Source: Combretum micranthum | Taxonomy: Eukaryota > Streptophyta > Magnoliopsida > Myrtales > Combretaceae | Length of the DNA stretch: 64,000 nucleotides | Assembly: GCA_024138025.1 (NCBI GenBank) | Contig: JAMXBD010000576.1 | Coordinates: 186,001-250,000 of the forward strand | Direction of reading: 5' to 3' | In this document: positions 37,801 to 48,963 of the stretch, one piece after another | Position numbering within the stretch: the stretch's first letter is position 1 | Layout of the letters: every line of letters starts with the position of its first letter | Program-made: the position numbers and the translations under genes | The notes under the pieces: generated by a model | Database searches by the model: none | The model's input: the letters and a program-made list of their open reading frames with translations, nothing else | Told to the model about the DNA's origin: nothing

Positions 37801-39690
37801 GTCTTAAATTTTAATACATTAAACAAGTTTTTCCCAAAGGAATCATTCAAAAAGTGGATTTTATAAAATTCGGATTTTTGAGTAAATCATATTTAAAAAC
37901 ATATTTGCAAAGTGTAAAATGCAAATTTTTATGTAAAAGTGAAGTCCTTAGTAGTTATGTATAGTTGAGCCTTAATTTTCTAAATATCAAATGATTTTTA
38001 CTTAAAGGAATCACTCAAAAACTAATTTTCACAAAATTCGGATTTTGGAATCAACCCTACTTGAAAACATGTTTAGAAAGTGTAAAATGAAAATTTTTAT
38101 GAAGATATAAAGGTCATAAGTAATAGATATAATGAAGACTCAATTTTAACAAAATAATTTTATTTTCTTAAGTAATCAATCCAAAATAAATAGAAATGAT
38201 CAAAGTTAGAAAACTAGATTTTTCCATTAGTTGTTGTCATGATCTTGCAAAATAAAAAGTTATAAAATTTTCATTTAGCAAAAAATCATCCAGATCATGC
38301 ATACATTAAGCTCATCTCATGTCATTCATGTTAGGAAATCATCAATATAGCATGTATAGCTAATCTATATAGTAGGACCATTTCAAACATTTACAAAACT
38401 ATTTTTTGGAATTTAAGTTTGCTACTGTTCTGAACTGATCCGACTTTTTCGAAGCTTCAAAGTTTTCAAAAATTAAATGTAATATTATAATTGGGTAGAT
38501 CTTTCGAAGTAGATAGAAATCGATATATAATTTGCGGAATTCCGAGTTAAAATGACCAAGTTATGGCCGTTTTAAGTCGGAATTCCCGCTTAGGACGAGA
38601 ATTACGAATTTGATTGTTTGTATAAGATCGTTTGGATTAGTTAAGTGATGAAATACTTATTAGAGTATTTCTTCCTTTTTAGGTGATCCCGAAATAGACG
38701 ATTCACTACCACTGGATTACTTTTACTAAATGACCGATGATCCAATGGCCAAGTGAGTTGTCTCCTTATTTTGTTACCTTGATTGTGTTTGTAGCTAGTC
38801 GCATTAGAATTATAGGAACAAGATAAAAATCGATATGAATGAGGATGGGATATATGATGAGATTATGATGAATGTATGCCAAAGAATACTAAAGCATATC
38901 AAAACCATGATTCGATTGGACAACTGCACTATTCCTATTATTTTGTTATGTATATGATATTGGTTGGTCACTTTAAAGAATGTATGAATATTTTGACTTA
39001 AGCAAAAAATTAAATTAGTCATGCATCACATCGGACATATTGCATTTGGTAGCGTGCTACTCCTACGCAGGTCGATCGGTATGGTTAGATGATGACTCGT
39101 TTGGATAACGAGATCGGTGCCAGAGCTCATTCATGGGAACTAAGGCGCATCGGGGATGCATTCTATGGGTAAGCCTAGCCAAGTCGAGTGCTATGAGCCG
39201 AAGGCTTAGGGACTAGCAGCGGTCGTGTAGACTTCAATACCATCCCTAACCCATGATATGGAGGGCGTAAATCCATTCTATGTGTGGGTTCCGGATACCT
39301 ATACATAATTGTTTGCTCATGCGTTTGTTCATGCGTTTGTTCATGCATAGCATATGGTTGATTATAACTTGCTTGCTATGGTACAAAATTAAGAGAATTC
39401 TCACTAAGCTAGTGTAGCTTATACCCCAATAGATGTTTAAGTGAACAGCTTATCTCAAGGATGCCAAGTAGGGACCGAGATGGTTGAAGCCAAGAATCAC
39501 TATAGGATTTCAGCAAGGAATAAAAACGCTTGAAGTTATTAGTTAGGTTTTATGATTTGCCTTGTAAAAGTTTTATGTAGTAGAATCTTTTGATGATTGT
39601 AATTGAAGTATAATGTTTTGTATTCGGAGTATAGTAATTCAAATTTCTTTTACATTGTTACTTAAGTTATATTAATAAAAAGGCGCCTTT
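34816..39690 (+). mobile_element. Family B long LTR, best copy
   Basis: It starts TGTAAGCTCCG at 34816, identical in reverse to the inverted copy's end at 6358. It is about 4.9 kb long with no coding potential. From about 36950 to 38110 it holds about seven degenerate units opening AAATTCGGAT, one more than the + copy at the left edge. The conserved chromovirus block is at about 38480-38582. The 3' end is uncertain: the sequence runs into the SINE foldback at 39691, whose outer end GGGGCGTGACA looks like an LTR terminus. The ORF 36275-36508 is C/T-rich leader, not a gene. Confidence 0.75.
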
Positions 39691-40215
39691 TTATGTTACG
39701 CCCCGCCCCCGCAGGCGATGGCAACGTGATGCCAGGGCAGGCAAACCCACCACTGGCCCCCTAGTGGTAATGGGCAACACCACCATTGCATCATGGTGAC
39801 CCCAACCAATGCATGCCCCAAAGGGTACCACAGGCACTATAGGTATTGTTACCCTCAGGCAGAGTTGAATCCAGTCTACAGACTCTAGGATTCGAACCCC
39901 AGACCTAAGGCTTTTGCCTGCCCCAAAGGTAGCACCTTTCACCAATTGAGCTACAGATCAACTGGTGAAAGGTGCTGTCTTTGGGGCAGGCTAAAGCCTT
40001 AGGTCTAAGATTCGAATCATAGAGTCTGCAGACTGGATTCAACTCTACCTAAGGGTAACAATACCTATAGTGCCCGTGGTACCCTTTGGGCATGCGTTGG
40101 TTCGGGTCACCATGATGCAATGGTGGTGTCGGCCATTACCACTAGGGGGCCATTGGTGGGTTTGCCTGCCCTGGCATCATGTTGCCGTCGCCTGTGGGGG
40201 CGGGGCGTGACATAA
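39691..40215. mobile_element. Head-to-head tRNA-derived SINE pair (foldback)
   Basis: Two arms (39691-39947 and 39960-40215) are near-perfect inverted repeats around a 12-base spacer. Read outward on the minus strand, the left unit has an RNA polymerase III A box TAGCTCAATTGG (39942-39953) and a perfect B box GGTTCGAATCC (39888-39898), 43 bases apart, then a unique tail. This is the layout of a tRNA-derived SINE of about 265 bp. The right unit lacks the first dozen bases. There is no cloverleaf or anticodon arm, so it is not a tRNA gene. The outer ends TTATGTTACGCC and its mirror have no clear TSD. The minus ORF 39691-39945 is a chance frame. Confidence 0.85.
39888..39953 (-). promoter_or_regulatory. 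Pol III internal promoter (A and B boxes) of the left SINE unit
   Basis: A box TAGCTCAATTGG (39953-39942) and B box GGTTCGAATCC (39898-39888), read on the minus strand. Both fit the plant tRNA/SINE consensus. The mirrored unit retains a B-box-like GATTCGAATC at about 40010-40020 but a truncated A box, so only the minus-strand unit looks promoter-competent. Confidence 0.75.
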
Positions 40216-43095
40216 ATTGTCATGTCTACTTTACATTACACTATTTACTACTATTTGACACTATTTATCTATCTCTGCTTTTTCTTACAACCTACTCTTA
40301 CAACCCATACCTCTATTTCTTACACATTTTCATTTCCAATACAACTTCACATCTTTCATATCTTACTTTTAATTAACCAAAATACAAAAAAAGAAATTTT
40401 CACTCCCTCTATCCTCACAAATAGCGTCGGCTACCCTCTTCTTCTTCCTAATTTGTTTTATTTTCAATTTATTTAATTAACACAAATTATCTCCCACATT
40501 TTCCTATGAATACCCCCTCTTACTTCCACTTTTTTTCACACCTTTCTTCTACTAAATTTACTACCTCAAAAACTCTCCAAGAATTTTCTTTCAAGAAGCT
40601 CTCTCAAGTTTAGTTCTTTTAGGTAATTTTTTCTTCAAGTCTTCTTTATGTTCATCTACTTAGTATGAGCTTAGTGTGTGTTTTCTAAACCATAAAGGTT
40701 AAAGAAAGTAACAATAGGTTCATACTTTGTTTTTGTTCATGATCTAATTCCTTTATGTTACTTTTATATTTATAACTATCTAATATATCTATGTAGCTAA
40801 TATATTATATATCATTTAGAGCATATAAGCTCATTTGTTTTGTAATTTATTTACTTTCCATGCAATTTATTTACTTCCTTGCAATTTATTTACTTTCATA
40901 TTGTTTTTAAGACTAGTCTTTCTAGTTTTAGACTTGTCCTCATCAAGTCAAAACTTGTTCTTTTTCTTTTTGGGACTAGTCTTTTCTTAGTCTCAGGATA
41001 CTACCTTGATGAAGCTAAGGTTCCAATACATGATTTATTTCTTCATTAGCTTATTCTTTCAAGTTATTATGTTTCTTTATGTTTACATAACTTTATGATT
41101 CATTTTCATGCATGAATATAATGATTTTTGTCTCAACAAAATAAATGAGGATATGTTTTCTTGAAAACAAAGATTCTTTCTAGAAATACGAAGTATTTTT
41201 TCCTAAACAAACTTTTCTATGAAATCTAAAGGAGCTCATAAACATACATACAAAAGAACTTTTTGAAATAAACAAAAGTTTTACTAAAACTTCACTTTTT
41301 TTATCAAGTATTAAAAATATTCTTTTCATCAAAATGGAATGATCTCAAGGAACAAAGAATTATTTCTCTAAACATAGAATTATTATTACTTTCAAAAGAA
41401 AAAGTTGGAAACTAAACTTAGAAAATAAAATCATTCCTTAGGAAATTAAAGTGATTACGGAAATTAAATTTGGGAAAAAAAAAACTCATTTGAAATAACT
41501 TAAAATATTTTCAAAGCAAAATAAAAAGGAATATTTCAAAAGCTCTCACTTTCCAAAAATATTTAAAAGACTTTACTTTTTATTTGAGACAACTTCTTTA
41601 AACTTCATAAATTTGAAATGAGTCAATAAATGTATGTATATACATTTCAAAGGTTTTACAAATTGTTATAATATCTATCTCTTCAAAATGAGCTTTGAAT
41701 AAAAGAAAGAAAACAAGTTTATAAAAATTCTTGGTGAATCCGCCACTTTTTCGGAGCCCAAATGACTTAGATTGATGAAAATAACTTTAGAAATAGATAG
41801 ATCTTTTCAAGTAGATAGAAAACGATACATTATATGCAAAATTCTGAGTTAAAATGAGCAAGTTATGGCCATTTTAAGTTGGAATTTCCTCTTATACGAT
41901 TTTACCGTGATTTTAAGAAAAGTTTAGAATCTTCAAGAATAGAAATTTCATGAAAGACTCATTTTGGGTATTTCATCTTGTTTAGGTGGAGAAGGACCCG
42001 AGATCATTTTCCCAGAAGATTACTTCGATTAGGATCTACCGACATGGAGTGAGTTAATCCTTTACTAAGTTACATTTCCTTGTTTTGTGCTTGTAAGTAG
42101 TAGCACTAGCAATTAAGCAAAAGATAAATGAATATTGGTTGTGTGACTTGGAATTATGATTGGTTGAATACAAGTTAAGAATATCGAAAGAAGGTTTGAT
42201 AAATAAATTGTGATTCTTGTATTAATATGATGAAAATTATGTTGATCACCTTCAACTTGAACTAAACATTATTTGGTTAAATATATATTGAAATTGATTC
42301 ATGCATATCACAGTCGTGAGTCACATTTATTTCACTACTATTCTTCCTGTGAGGAAACGAGGAAATGGTAGTGGTGGCTAGTAGAAACCGGAAAGTCTAC
42401 ATGGGCTAGTAGGAGCTAGGAAGTCTACAGGGCGAGCAGGAGCCGGTAAATCTGCAAATATTGATGGTCGTAAGGGCTTGTAACCTCCCAACCCTCGACA
42501 TGGAGGGTGTAAAATCCATGCTACACTTGATTTCCGGTTAATCATGTGTATTTTGTTTGTTCATATGTTTGGTGCATTCTCATATGATTGATTAAATACT
42601 TGTTTGAATTATGGGAATGTCTTGTAGATAGAATTATCTCACTAAGTTAGATTTGATTATACCCTTATAGCTTTTTGTTACAGTATGATTACCTTTGGTT
42701 GGCCCCAAGGAGCCCCGTATGCCAGGTATGAGTTTAAGCTACTAGGAGTTTTTGGGAGAAACTATATGTATTTAAGTTTTGAACATAGGCTTCTAAGAAA
42801 ATCTCTATAGTAGGCTTGTGTTATAGTTGCTATTATTTTGAAAGACTTCTAAAGCGGGGGAATGCCCTTAAGATGATGTAAGGATATATTTATGAAGATC
42901 TTATGTTTATTTATATAAGTTCTTGCTAGCTTTTATTATCTACTTAAATATAATACCCTTGTGAGTCTCCTACTATCTTGGAAGCATGCCTTGCATGTGA
43001 TATCGAAGCTCTTGCATGACTAAGGTTGTCATTCATTAGCTTTAATATTATATGCGGCGGACTGCCACGTTTAGGGTACCCTTCGGGACGTGACA
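40216..43095 (+). mobile_element. LTR A2 (family A), second segment
   Basis: It resumes family A sequence at the 'gtcatgtctactttacatt' part of U3. It has a changed TATA box (TATGAATAC, 40505-40513), 'agagcatataagctc' at about 40817, and the conserved block at about 41785-41885. It ends GGGACGTGACA at 43095, followed by TSD CATAA. No genes. Confidence 0.88.
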
Positions 43096-44790
43096 CATAA
43101 TACTTTAAAAACCCTCTTTAGGTGAACTTTTCTTTACAAGTTCTTTTTTTTCTCACGTCATGTAAATTTATATGACCATAGTGTGAGTTTCTAAAAATTA
43201 AATGTTATGGAAGCTACACCATGTTCATGTATTGTTCTTGTTCATGTATTGTTCTTGTTCATGAATATCTATTTATGTTTATATTGTTATTTTACATTGT
43301 TCATATTATTATTGTTATTATATCTAACTAAGTATTATTATATATCTATATATTCTTTAGAGCATATAAGCGTACTTGCAATTTATTTATTTCCATGCAA
43401 AGTAATTTATTTGTTTCTTTTATTGCAGTTTATTTATTTCTTGTTGTTTTTAGACTAATCTCTAGTCTTAGACTTGTCCTCATCAAGTCAAAACAATTTT
43501 TCTTTATTTTTTTTATTTTATTTTATTTCTTTCTTTTGGGACTAGTCTACTTCTTAGTCCCGAGAGCCTTGAAGAAGCTAAAACTTCCAATACTTGACTT
43601 TATTTATTATTTATGTTATTTTTGCTTGTTATTATTTCTCATAATCACGCCCATTAAGATTGTTGTCCAAATTTTCAAAGCTCTTATTATATTTGATAAA
43701 AAAAAAGAGATTTTATCACCTAAAGAATAGTTTTACATGAAATATAAAATATGGTTTAACCAAAGTAAAATACTTTTCCAAGCTTTAGGAAGAACTCACT
43801 ACAATTTTAAAAGCTACTTTTGTTTTGAAAAAGTTTTTTAAATCCTTTCTATATTACTTGTTTTCTTAAAAGAAGATGACTTTGATTCTAGAATAATTTT
43901 CATAATATAAGGAAACCCCTTAAAATGAAAATAAGAGTTTCCAAAACCAAGATTTTTCAAATAAATAGTCAAATAAAACAAATAGGAAAAGTAGCACTAA
44001 TATTGAGAAATTAGAAAAGAAGAAATTCATTTTTATCCAAAAAGTCATTTAGAAAAATAGTAAGACAAAGGAACTCAAAATATTTATTTTAAAAGGATTT
44101 ACAAAATGAATTTCTTGTGAACTATAGTTTTCTAAACTCTTAATTAACATTATTTTACCAAGAAACATGGTTGGACAACCAACACTTGAGCATGGATAAA
44201 ATGTGAGCTAAGTATTTATGAAAAAGGAATTTTTCAACTATATAGATAGCTAAGTATTTATAAAAAAAATTTGTTTTGAATGATTTAATGATTGAAACAA
44301 TTGCTTTTAGGTTAGGGGAAATTGGTGGTGAATATGATCACCGCTATTTCGGAGACTATATGATGTAGTTTGATAAAAAATAGTTTTAGAAATGGATAGA
44401 TCTTTTAGAGTAGGTAGAAATTGGTATATTATATGCCCAATTCCCAGTTAAAGTGACTAAGTTATGACCATTTTAAATTGGAATTCTCTCTTATACGAAC
44501 TTTGACATTCTTATGATATTGTCTTGTCAAAATTCAAGAAAGTCATTAAGAAATACTCATTTTGGGGTATTTTCCTTGACTAGGTGATTCCGAGGAAGGA
44601 TACCAATACCTCGAGGATTATTTCAACTAAGTGGATTGTGTGAACAACTCATCCGTTTAGAGAAGTGTCGACATGGCCTCATGAGTTTATTTCCTTAAAT
44701 TGCTTTACTTGATTGTGTTCATAGTTTAGTCGCATTAGAATTAAGAAAAGACAAATTGATATGTATGCAAAAAATTTGTTGAAAGGATAC
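43096..44790 (+). mobile_element. LTR A1, second segment
   Basis: This is the family A LTR between the A2 and Athila insertions. It resumes at 'cataatactt' after the A2 TSD, carries repeats of 'gttcttgttcatg' (about 43230-43265), and has the conserved block at about 44385-44480. It stops at the Athila TSD GATAC (44786-44790). The ORFs at 43207 and 43395 are chance frames in T-rich sequence. Confidence 0.88.
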
Positions 44791-46397
44791 TGATAAACTC
44801 AAATAATTGATATAATTTTCATCTATGAATTGATACTTATTTGTGTTAATCATTATAAAAGCAAAGGAATTTTTAGTTTCGTGTCATTTGTTCGGAATCA
44901 GGTCAGGAATGAAAATGGAAAGTAGCAACAAGGAAACATGAAGAATTGTGTGAATTGGCAGTGAAACACACAAACACCGGTGAATTTGGGCCAAACGCAG
45001 CCGGCGTTGAAGGAGATCAAAGCATACGCCGGCAAATTAGAAGGCAACGCCGCCGGCGTTACAAGGCGGCGTTGAATCATCACAGAGCCTAAGTATTTAA
45101 CGCTGGATCCAACACCGCCGGCGTTTGAGGATGGACACAGTACTTGAATTTTGAAGCCAACGCCGGCAAATTGAGGAGTACGCCGCCGGCGTTCAAAGGC
45201 GGCGTTGAAAACCATCAGTTTAAAAATCCTTAACGCTTGATTGAACGCCGCCGGCGTTGGATATGAAACCGCCGGCGTTGGATGCAGAAGTTACACGACA
45301 GTTACACGAAAAGCATGTATTTTTACATGCTTTGAGGAGAGAGAAAAGGGACTTACGTTTTATTTTTCATTTTCAATTTCTCCCAGTAGTTTTAGAGAGA
45401 GATAGAGTAGACAATCAAGATGTACTTGGATCTTCATCAAATTTGTTCTTTGTTTAGATTGAGTAGAATTTGCTAACAAGGATCTTAATTACAATTTGTA
45501 CGGTTTGTTTTCCGAATTACTGGTAATTTCTTTTACTTGCTTTGTTATTTACATTTCATGATGAATATCATTAGTTGTTATTAGTATCTTGTTAGATAGA
45601 GTAGAAATGGTATTAGCTAAATTTGACGGTGGGAAATGATGAAATCCTTGATTTTCTGAAGTGATTGTTGAACTAGTGTTATTGGGTTGTAAGAATGATG
45701 CAAATCCTTGTTAAATTCAAACTAAAAACTTAAAATTCGGATGAATTCAAGTTTGAATGAATTGGGTATCTTGGCAAAGACTTTAATTTCGTTTGAATTT
45801 ATATTGGGGAAAATTCAAGTATGCGATGGCAAGAGAGTTTTAATCCTAGTAGAGTCTATCATTTCTTTTTTGTTTTAAATATGAGTTTTAAAGAAGGAAT
45901 TCTGTTATCTCTTGATTTAGGACAATTAGTCAACTCAGATTTGGGAAACTCTTAGTTGCACATATTAAATCTATCAAAATGCTCAGTCGTGGAAGCTAAG
46001 GAGTGTTTTAGGTAGAAAAAGGTTTTCAAATTTGTTTTTAGAATTTGTTAATCTTGGTAGATTCACATGGATATGCATGAACTCTAACAATTTTAATAAC
46101 CCGAGTTCAACATGATTGGAGAAAATCGGATTTTATCTCAATCCCACTAACCTAACTTGTTAAGACTTGTGTGAGTAGAATTAGTAAATACTAGATATTG
46201 CATAGTGTAGACATTATAGTGAATAATTATATAAAGAATTTGATTTCTCTTGGCCTAAATATTGAAATGAACTAATAATGTTTAGTAATTAAACTTTCCT
46301 CGTGGGATCGATACTCATTCATCACTTTATTACTTGATCGACCCAGTATACTTGCTGGAGAATTGGTTTTAAAATATTAAACATTTCAAGCGGATCA
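44791..46397 (+). repeat. Athila 5' LTR
   Basis: It starts TGATAAACTC and ends CGGATCA, 1607 bp. The U3 part (about 44995-45285) holds about ten CGCCGGCG-type motifs. A C/T-poor leader follows. The 3' third has the CGTGGGATCGATACTC word and a 'gacccagtatacttgc' stretch near the end, common in Athila/Tat LTRs. Compared with the 3' LTR, differences are mainly one- and two-base indels. Confidence 0.96.
44995..45285 (+). promoter_or_regulatory. CGCCGGCG motif cluster in the Athila 5' LTR
   Basis: Repeated AACGCCGCCGGCGTT, TACGCCGGCA and AAGGCGGCGTT words. Spacers of about 10-45 bp are AT-rich. The cluster is repeated in the 3' LTR at about 56105-56395. It sits upstream of the 'agttacacgacagttacac' stretch (about 45288) that precedes the presumed transcription start. 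The GCCGCC core is a GCC-box match; a regulatory role is inference. Confidence 0.6.
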
Positions 46398-46403
46398 AGT
46401 TTT

Positions 46404-46421
46404 TGGCGCCGTTGCCGGGGA
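46404..46421 (+). other. Primer-binding site, tRNA-Asp type
   Basis: TGGCGCCGTTGCCGGGGA begins six bases after the 5' LTR. It is complementary to the 3' end of plant tRNA-Asp including CCA. This is the usual primer for Athila elements. Confidence 0.93.
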
Positions 46422-46508
46422 AAGATTAATATTAAACAATTTTAGTTCTGTTAGTAATTTAGGCTCATTTTACGGTTTGGTTTGTTGTCTGTGTTCTTTT
46501 CAGGTTGT

Positions 46509-48010
46509 ATGCACAGGAGTAGAAGTAGGGAACTTCTACCCCTCAATCTTGAGATTGAACGTACACTACGTTCATTAAGAAAAGTGAACAGACAAAGAGA
46601 ACAAGGACAAACAGAAAGGATGGCAGAAGGTGAAAACAACAATAATCAAATCCAAGCCCTGCCAGGGCATTAAGGGATTACACAGTACCAACTGTGTCTG
46701 GAAATCCCATTAGAAGACCAGCAGTTCAAGCCAACAACTTTGAAATCAAGCCAGGACTAATTCAGATGGTAGAAGCTCATCAATTTGGAGGATATCCAAA
46801 TGAGACACCTGATGATCATCTTGCTAAATTCCTTCAGTATTGCAACACCATCAAGATGAATGGTGTTACAGATGAGGCAATACGGTTGCAGCTATTTCCT
46901 TTTTCATTAAGGGACAAGGCTTTGGCTTGGTTCAATTCATTACCCCAGGAGTCCATCACTAATTGGACAGATTTGTCAAACAAGTTTTTGAGGAGATTTT
47001 TCCCACCGGCTAGGACAGCTAGGTTGAGGAATGAGATCACCAACTTTACAAAATTTCATGGTGAATCCTTGTATGAAGGATGGGAAAGATACAAGGAAGC
47101 TATCAGGAAATGTCCTCATCATGGACTACCTGATAATCTCCTCATTGAGATATTCTATCTGAGTTTGGATGAAACTTTGAGATCACTTGTAGACGCTGCT
47201 GCAGGAGGAGCATTAATGGGTAAGAGCTATGATGAAGCTAGCTCGTTGATAGAAGAAATGGCTTCAAGTGCTCACAATTGGAGTTGTGAGAGGACTAAAC
47301 TTAAGGTAGCAGCTGTGCAAGATAATGAGGCCATGTCTCAACTTACAACTCAGATTTCGGCTTTGGCAAATCAAGTAAGTAAGCTCACTACTTCAAGTTC
47401 TATTATTCCTAACCAAGTTTTGTGTTGTGAGATTTGTTCAGGTTCACATTCGTTCCATGATTGTCCTCAAACACATTCACCAACTTCAGCTAGTGGAGAG
47501 CAAATGAATTATGTGGGGAATTTTCAAAGAGGAAATCAAGGACCTTATACAAACACTTACAATCCAGGATGGGCAAATCATCCGAATTTCTCATGGAGGA
47601 ATGAGAATAATGTCTATCGACCTGGATTTCAAAGACAAGGTCCGATGATTCAAGGTCCAGTGAGGAATGCTTTACCACCACCACCACCTCAACATCCACA
47701 TCATCAACAACAGAACCATTCTTCGGTTGAAGATCTGATGAAAACTTTCATGCAGAAGACTGAGACGTTGATTAATAATCAACAAGCCACTATTCGGGAT
47801 CTTCAAGGGCAAATAAGTCAAATTTCTCAGCAGATAAGTAGTAGACCTTCAGGGTCACTACCCAGCAAGACTGAAGAGAATCCAAAAGGAGTGAATGCTA
47901 TTACTCTTAGGAGTGGTAAGGAGGTGGAAAACCCAAATGGTTTGGTGGAAGAGAAAGAGGAGGTGCAGATAAGAGATAAAGGAAAAAGAAACTTGAGGAA
48001 CCGATGTTAA
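46509..48010 (+). pseudogene. Athila gag (capsid/nucleocapsid), one frameshift
   Basis: The ATG at 46509 opens a basic N-terminus (MHRSRSRE, LEIERTLRSLRK). That frame ends at 46673; the main gag frame takes over with LRDYTVPT (about 46670) and runs to 48010. It contains the capsid core ANNFEIKPGLIQMV and FPFSLRDKALAWF, and a zinc-knuckle-like CEICSGSHSFHDC (about 47430-47470). A P/H/Q-rich stretch (about 47670-47720) and a Q-rich coiled segment follow. A second break at the 3' end (48004-48010) separates it from protease; Athila gag and pol are usually one frame. Either break could be a one-base assembly error. Confidence 0.9.
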
Positions 48011-48714
48011 TTTCACCTAGTGTGAAGCCTTATGTTCCTCCAGTGCCTTTTCCAGGAAGGTTGAAGCAGCAGAAGTTGGATGAGCAATTTGCTAAGTTCT
48101 TAGATGTGTTTAAGAATTTACAGATCAATATTCCTTTCTTGGAGGCCATTCAAGAGATGCCCTCTTATGCTAAGTTCATTAAGGAATTGCTATCCAAGAA
48201 GAGGAGGATAGATGGAAATGAACCGGTTGTTTTAACAGGAGAGTGCTCAATGATACTTCAGCAAAATCAAGGCTTGCCTACAAAGCAAAAAGATCAGGGA
48301 AGTTTCACTGTACCTTGTACTATTGGTAATATTTATTTGATAAAGTGCTAATTGATTCTGGTGCAAGTATAAATTTAATGCCTTTCTCTATTTTCAGGAG
48401 ACTAGGAATGGGAGAATGCAAGGAAACCCATGTGACCTTGCAATTGGCTGATAGGAGTATCAAATACCCTAAGGGTATTGTAGAAAATGTGCTAGTAAAG
48501 GTGGACAAATTCATATTTCCTGTGGACTTCATAGTCTGGAAATGGAGGAAGATAGAGAGGTGCCCATGATCTTGGGGAGACCATTCTTGGCTACAGGTAA
48601 GGCTTTAATCGATGTTGAGCAAGGTAAGCTTACTCTACGTGTTATGGATGAACAGGTTACATTTAATGTATATGATGCTATGCATAAATTTGATGAAAAG
48701 AACCTGTTTTAATA
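48004..48714 (+). pseudogene. Athila protease region
   Basis: This starts with the linker KPYVPPVPFPGRL and the conserved EAIQEMPSYAKFIKE stretch. The aspartic protease active site LIDSGASINLMP follows at about 48347-48380, and MILGRPFLATGKALIDV at about 48568-48620. Frame breaks lie near 48350 and 48550. The enzyme would cut the gag-pol polyprotein. From 48715 to 48963 there is only a decayed acidic linker before RT. Confidence 0.88.
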
Positions 48715-48963
48715 TTGATGTTATAGAGGAGCTTACAAATGAATTTGGGAAGATGAAGTAGGAATTGAGACCGTGGAGTCGGTTTTGAGAGAGTTTGATG
48801 ACTGGAGTGATGAGGAGAAAGAAGTAGATTGTGAGGAAGTGTCTGAAATTCGGGTTAGAATGTATGAGGAACTTGGAACAAGTGAGAAGAAACAGGTTCC
48901 TTCCTTGACACAGCCTCCAATTTAGAGTTAAAGCCATTACCTGATCACCTAAGGTATGCTTAT

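Noticed and set aside
39888..39970. A tRNA gene on the minus strand
   Set aside because: A and B boxes are present, but no cloverleaf, anticodon stem or acceptor pairing can be drawn; the unit continues about 200 bp as a SINE tail and is mirrored.
44898..45457. ORFs at the Athila LTRs (also 56010-56678)
   Set aside because: They are repeated only because LTRs are repeated; they cover the motif cluster and leader and are offset by indels between copies.
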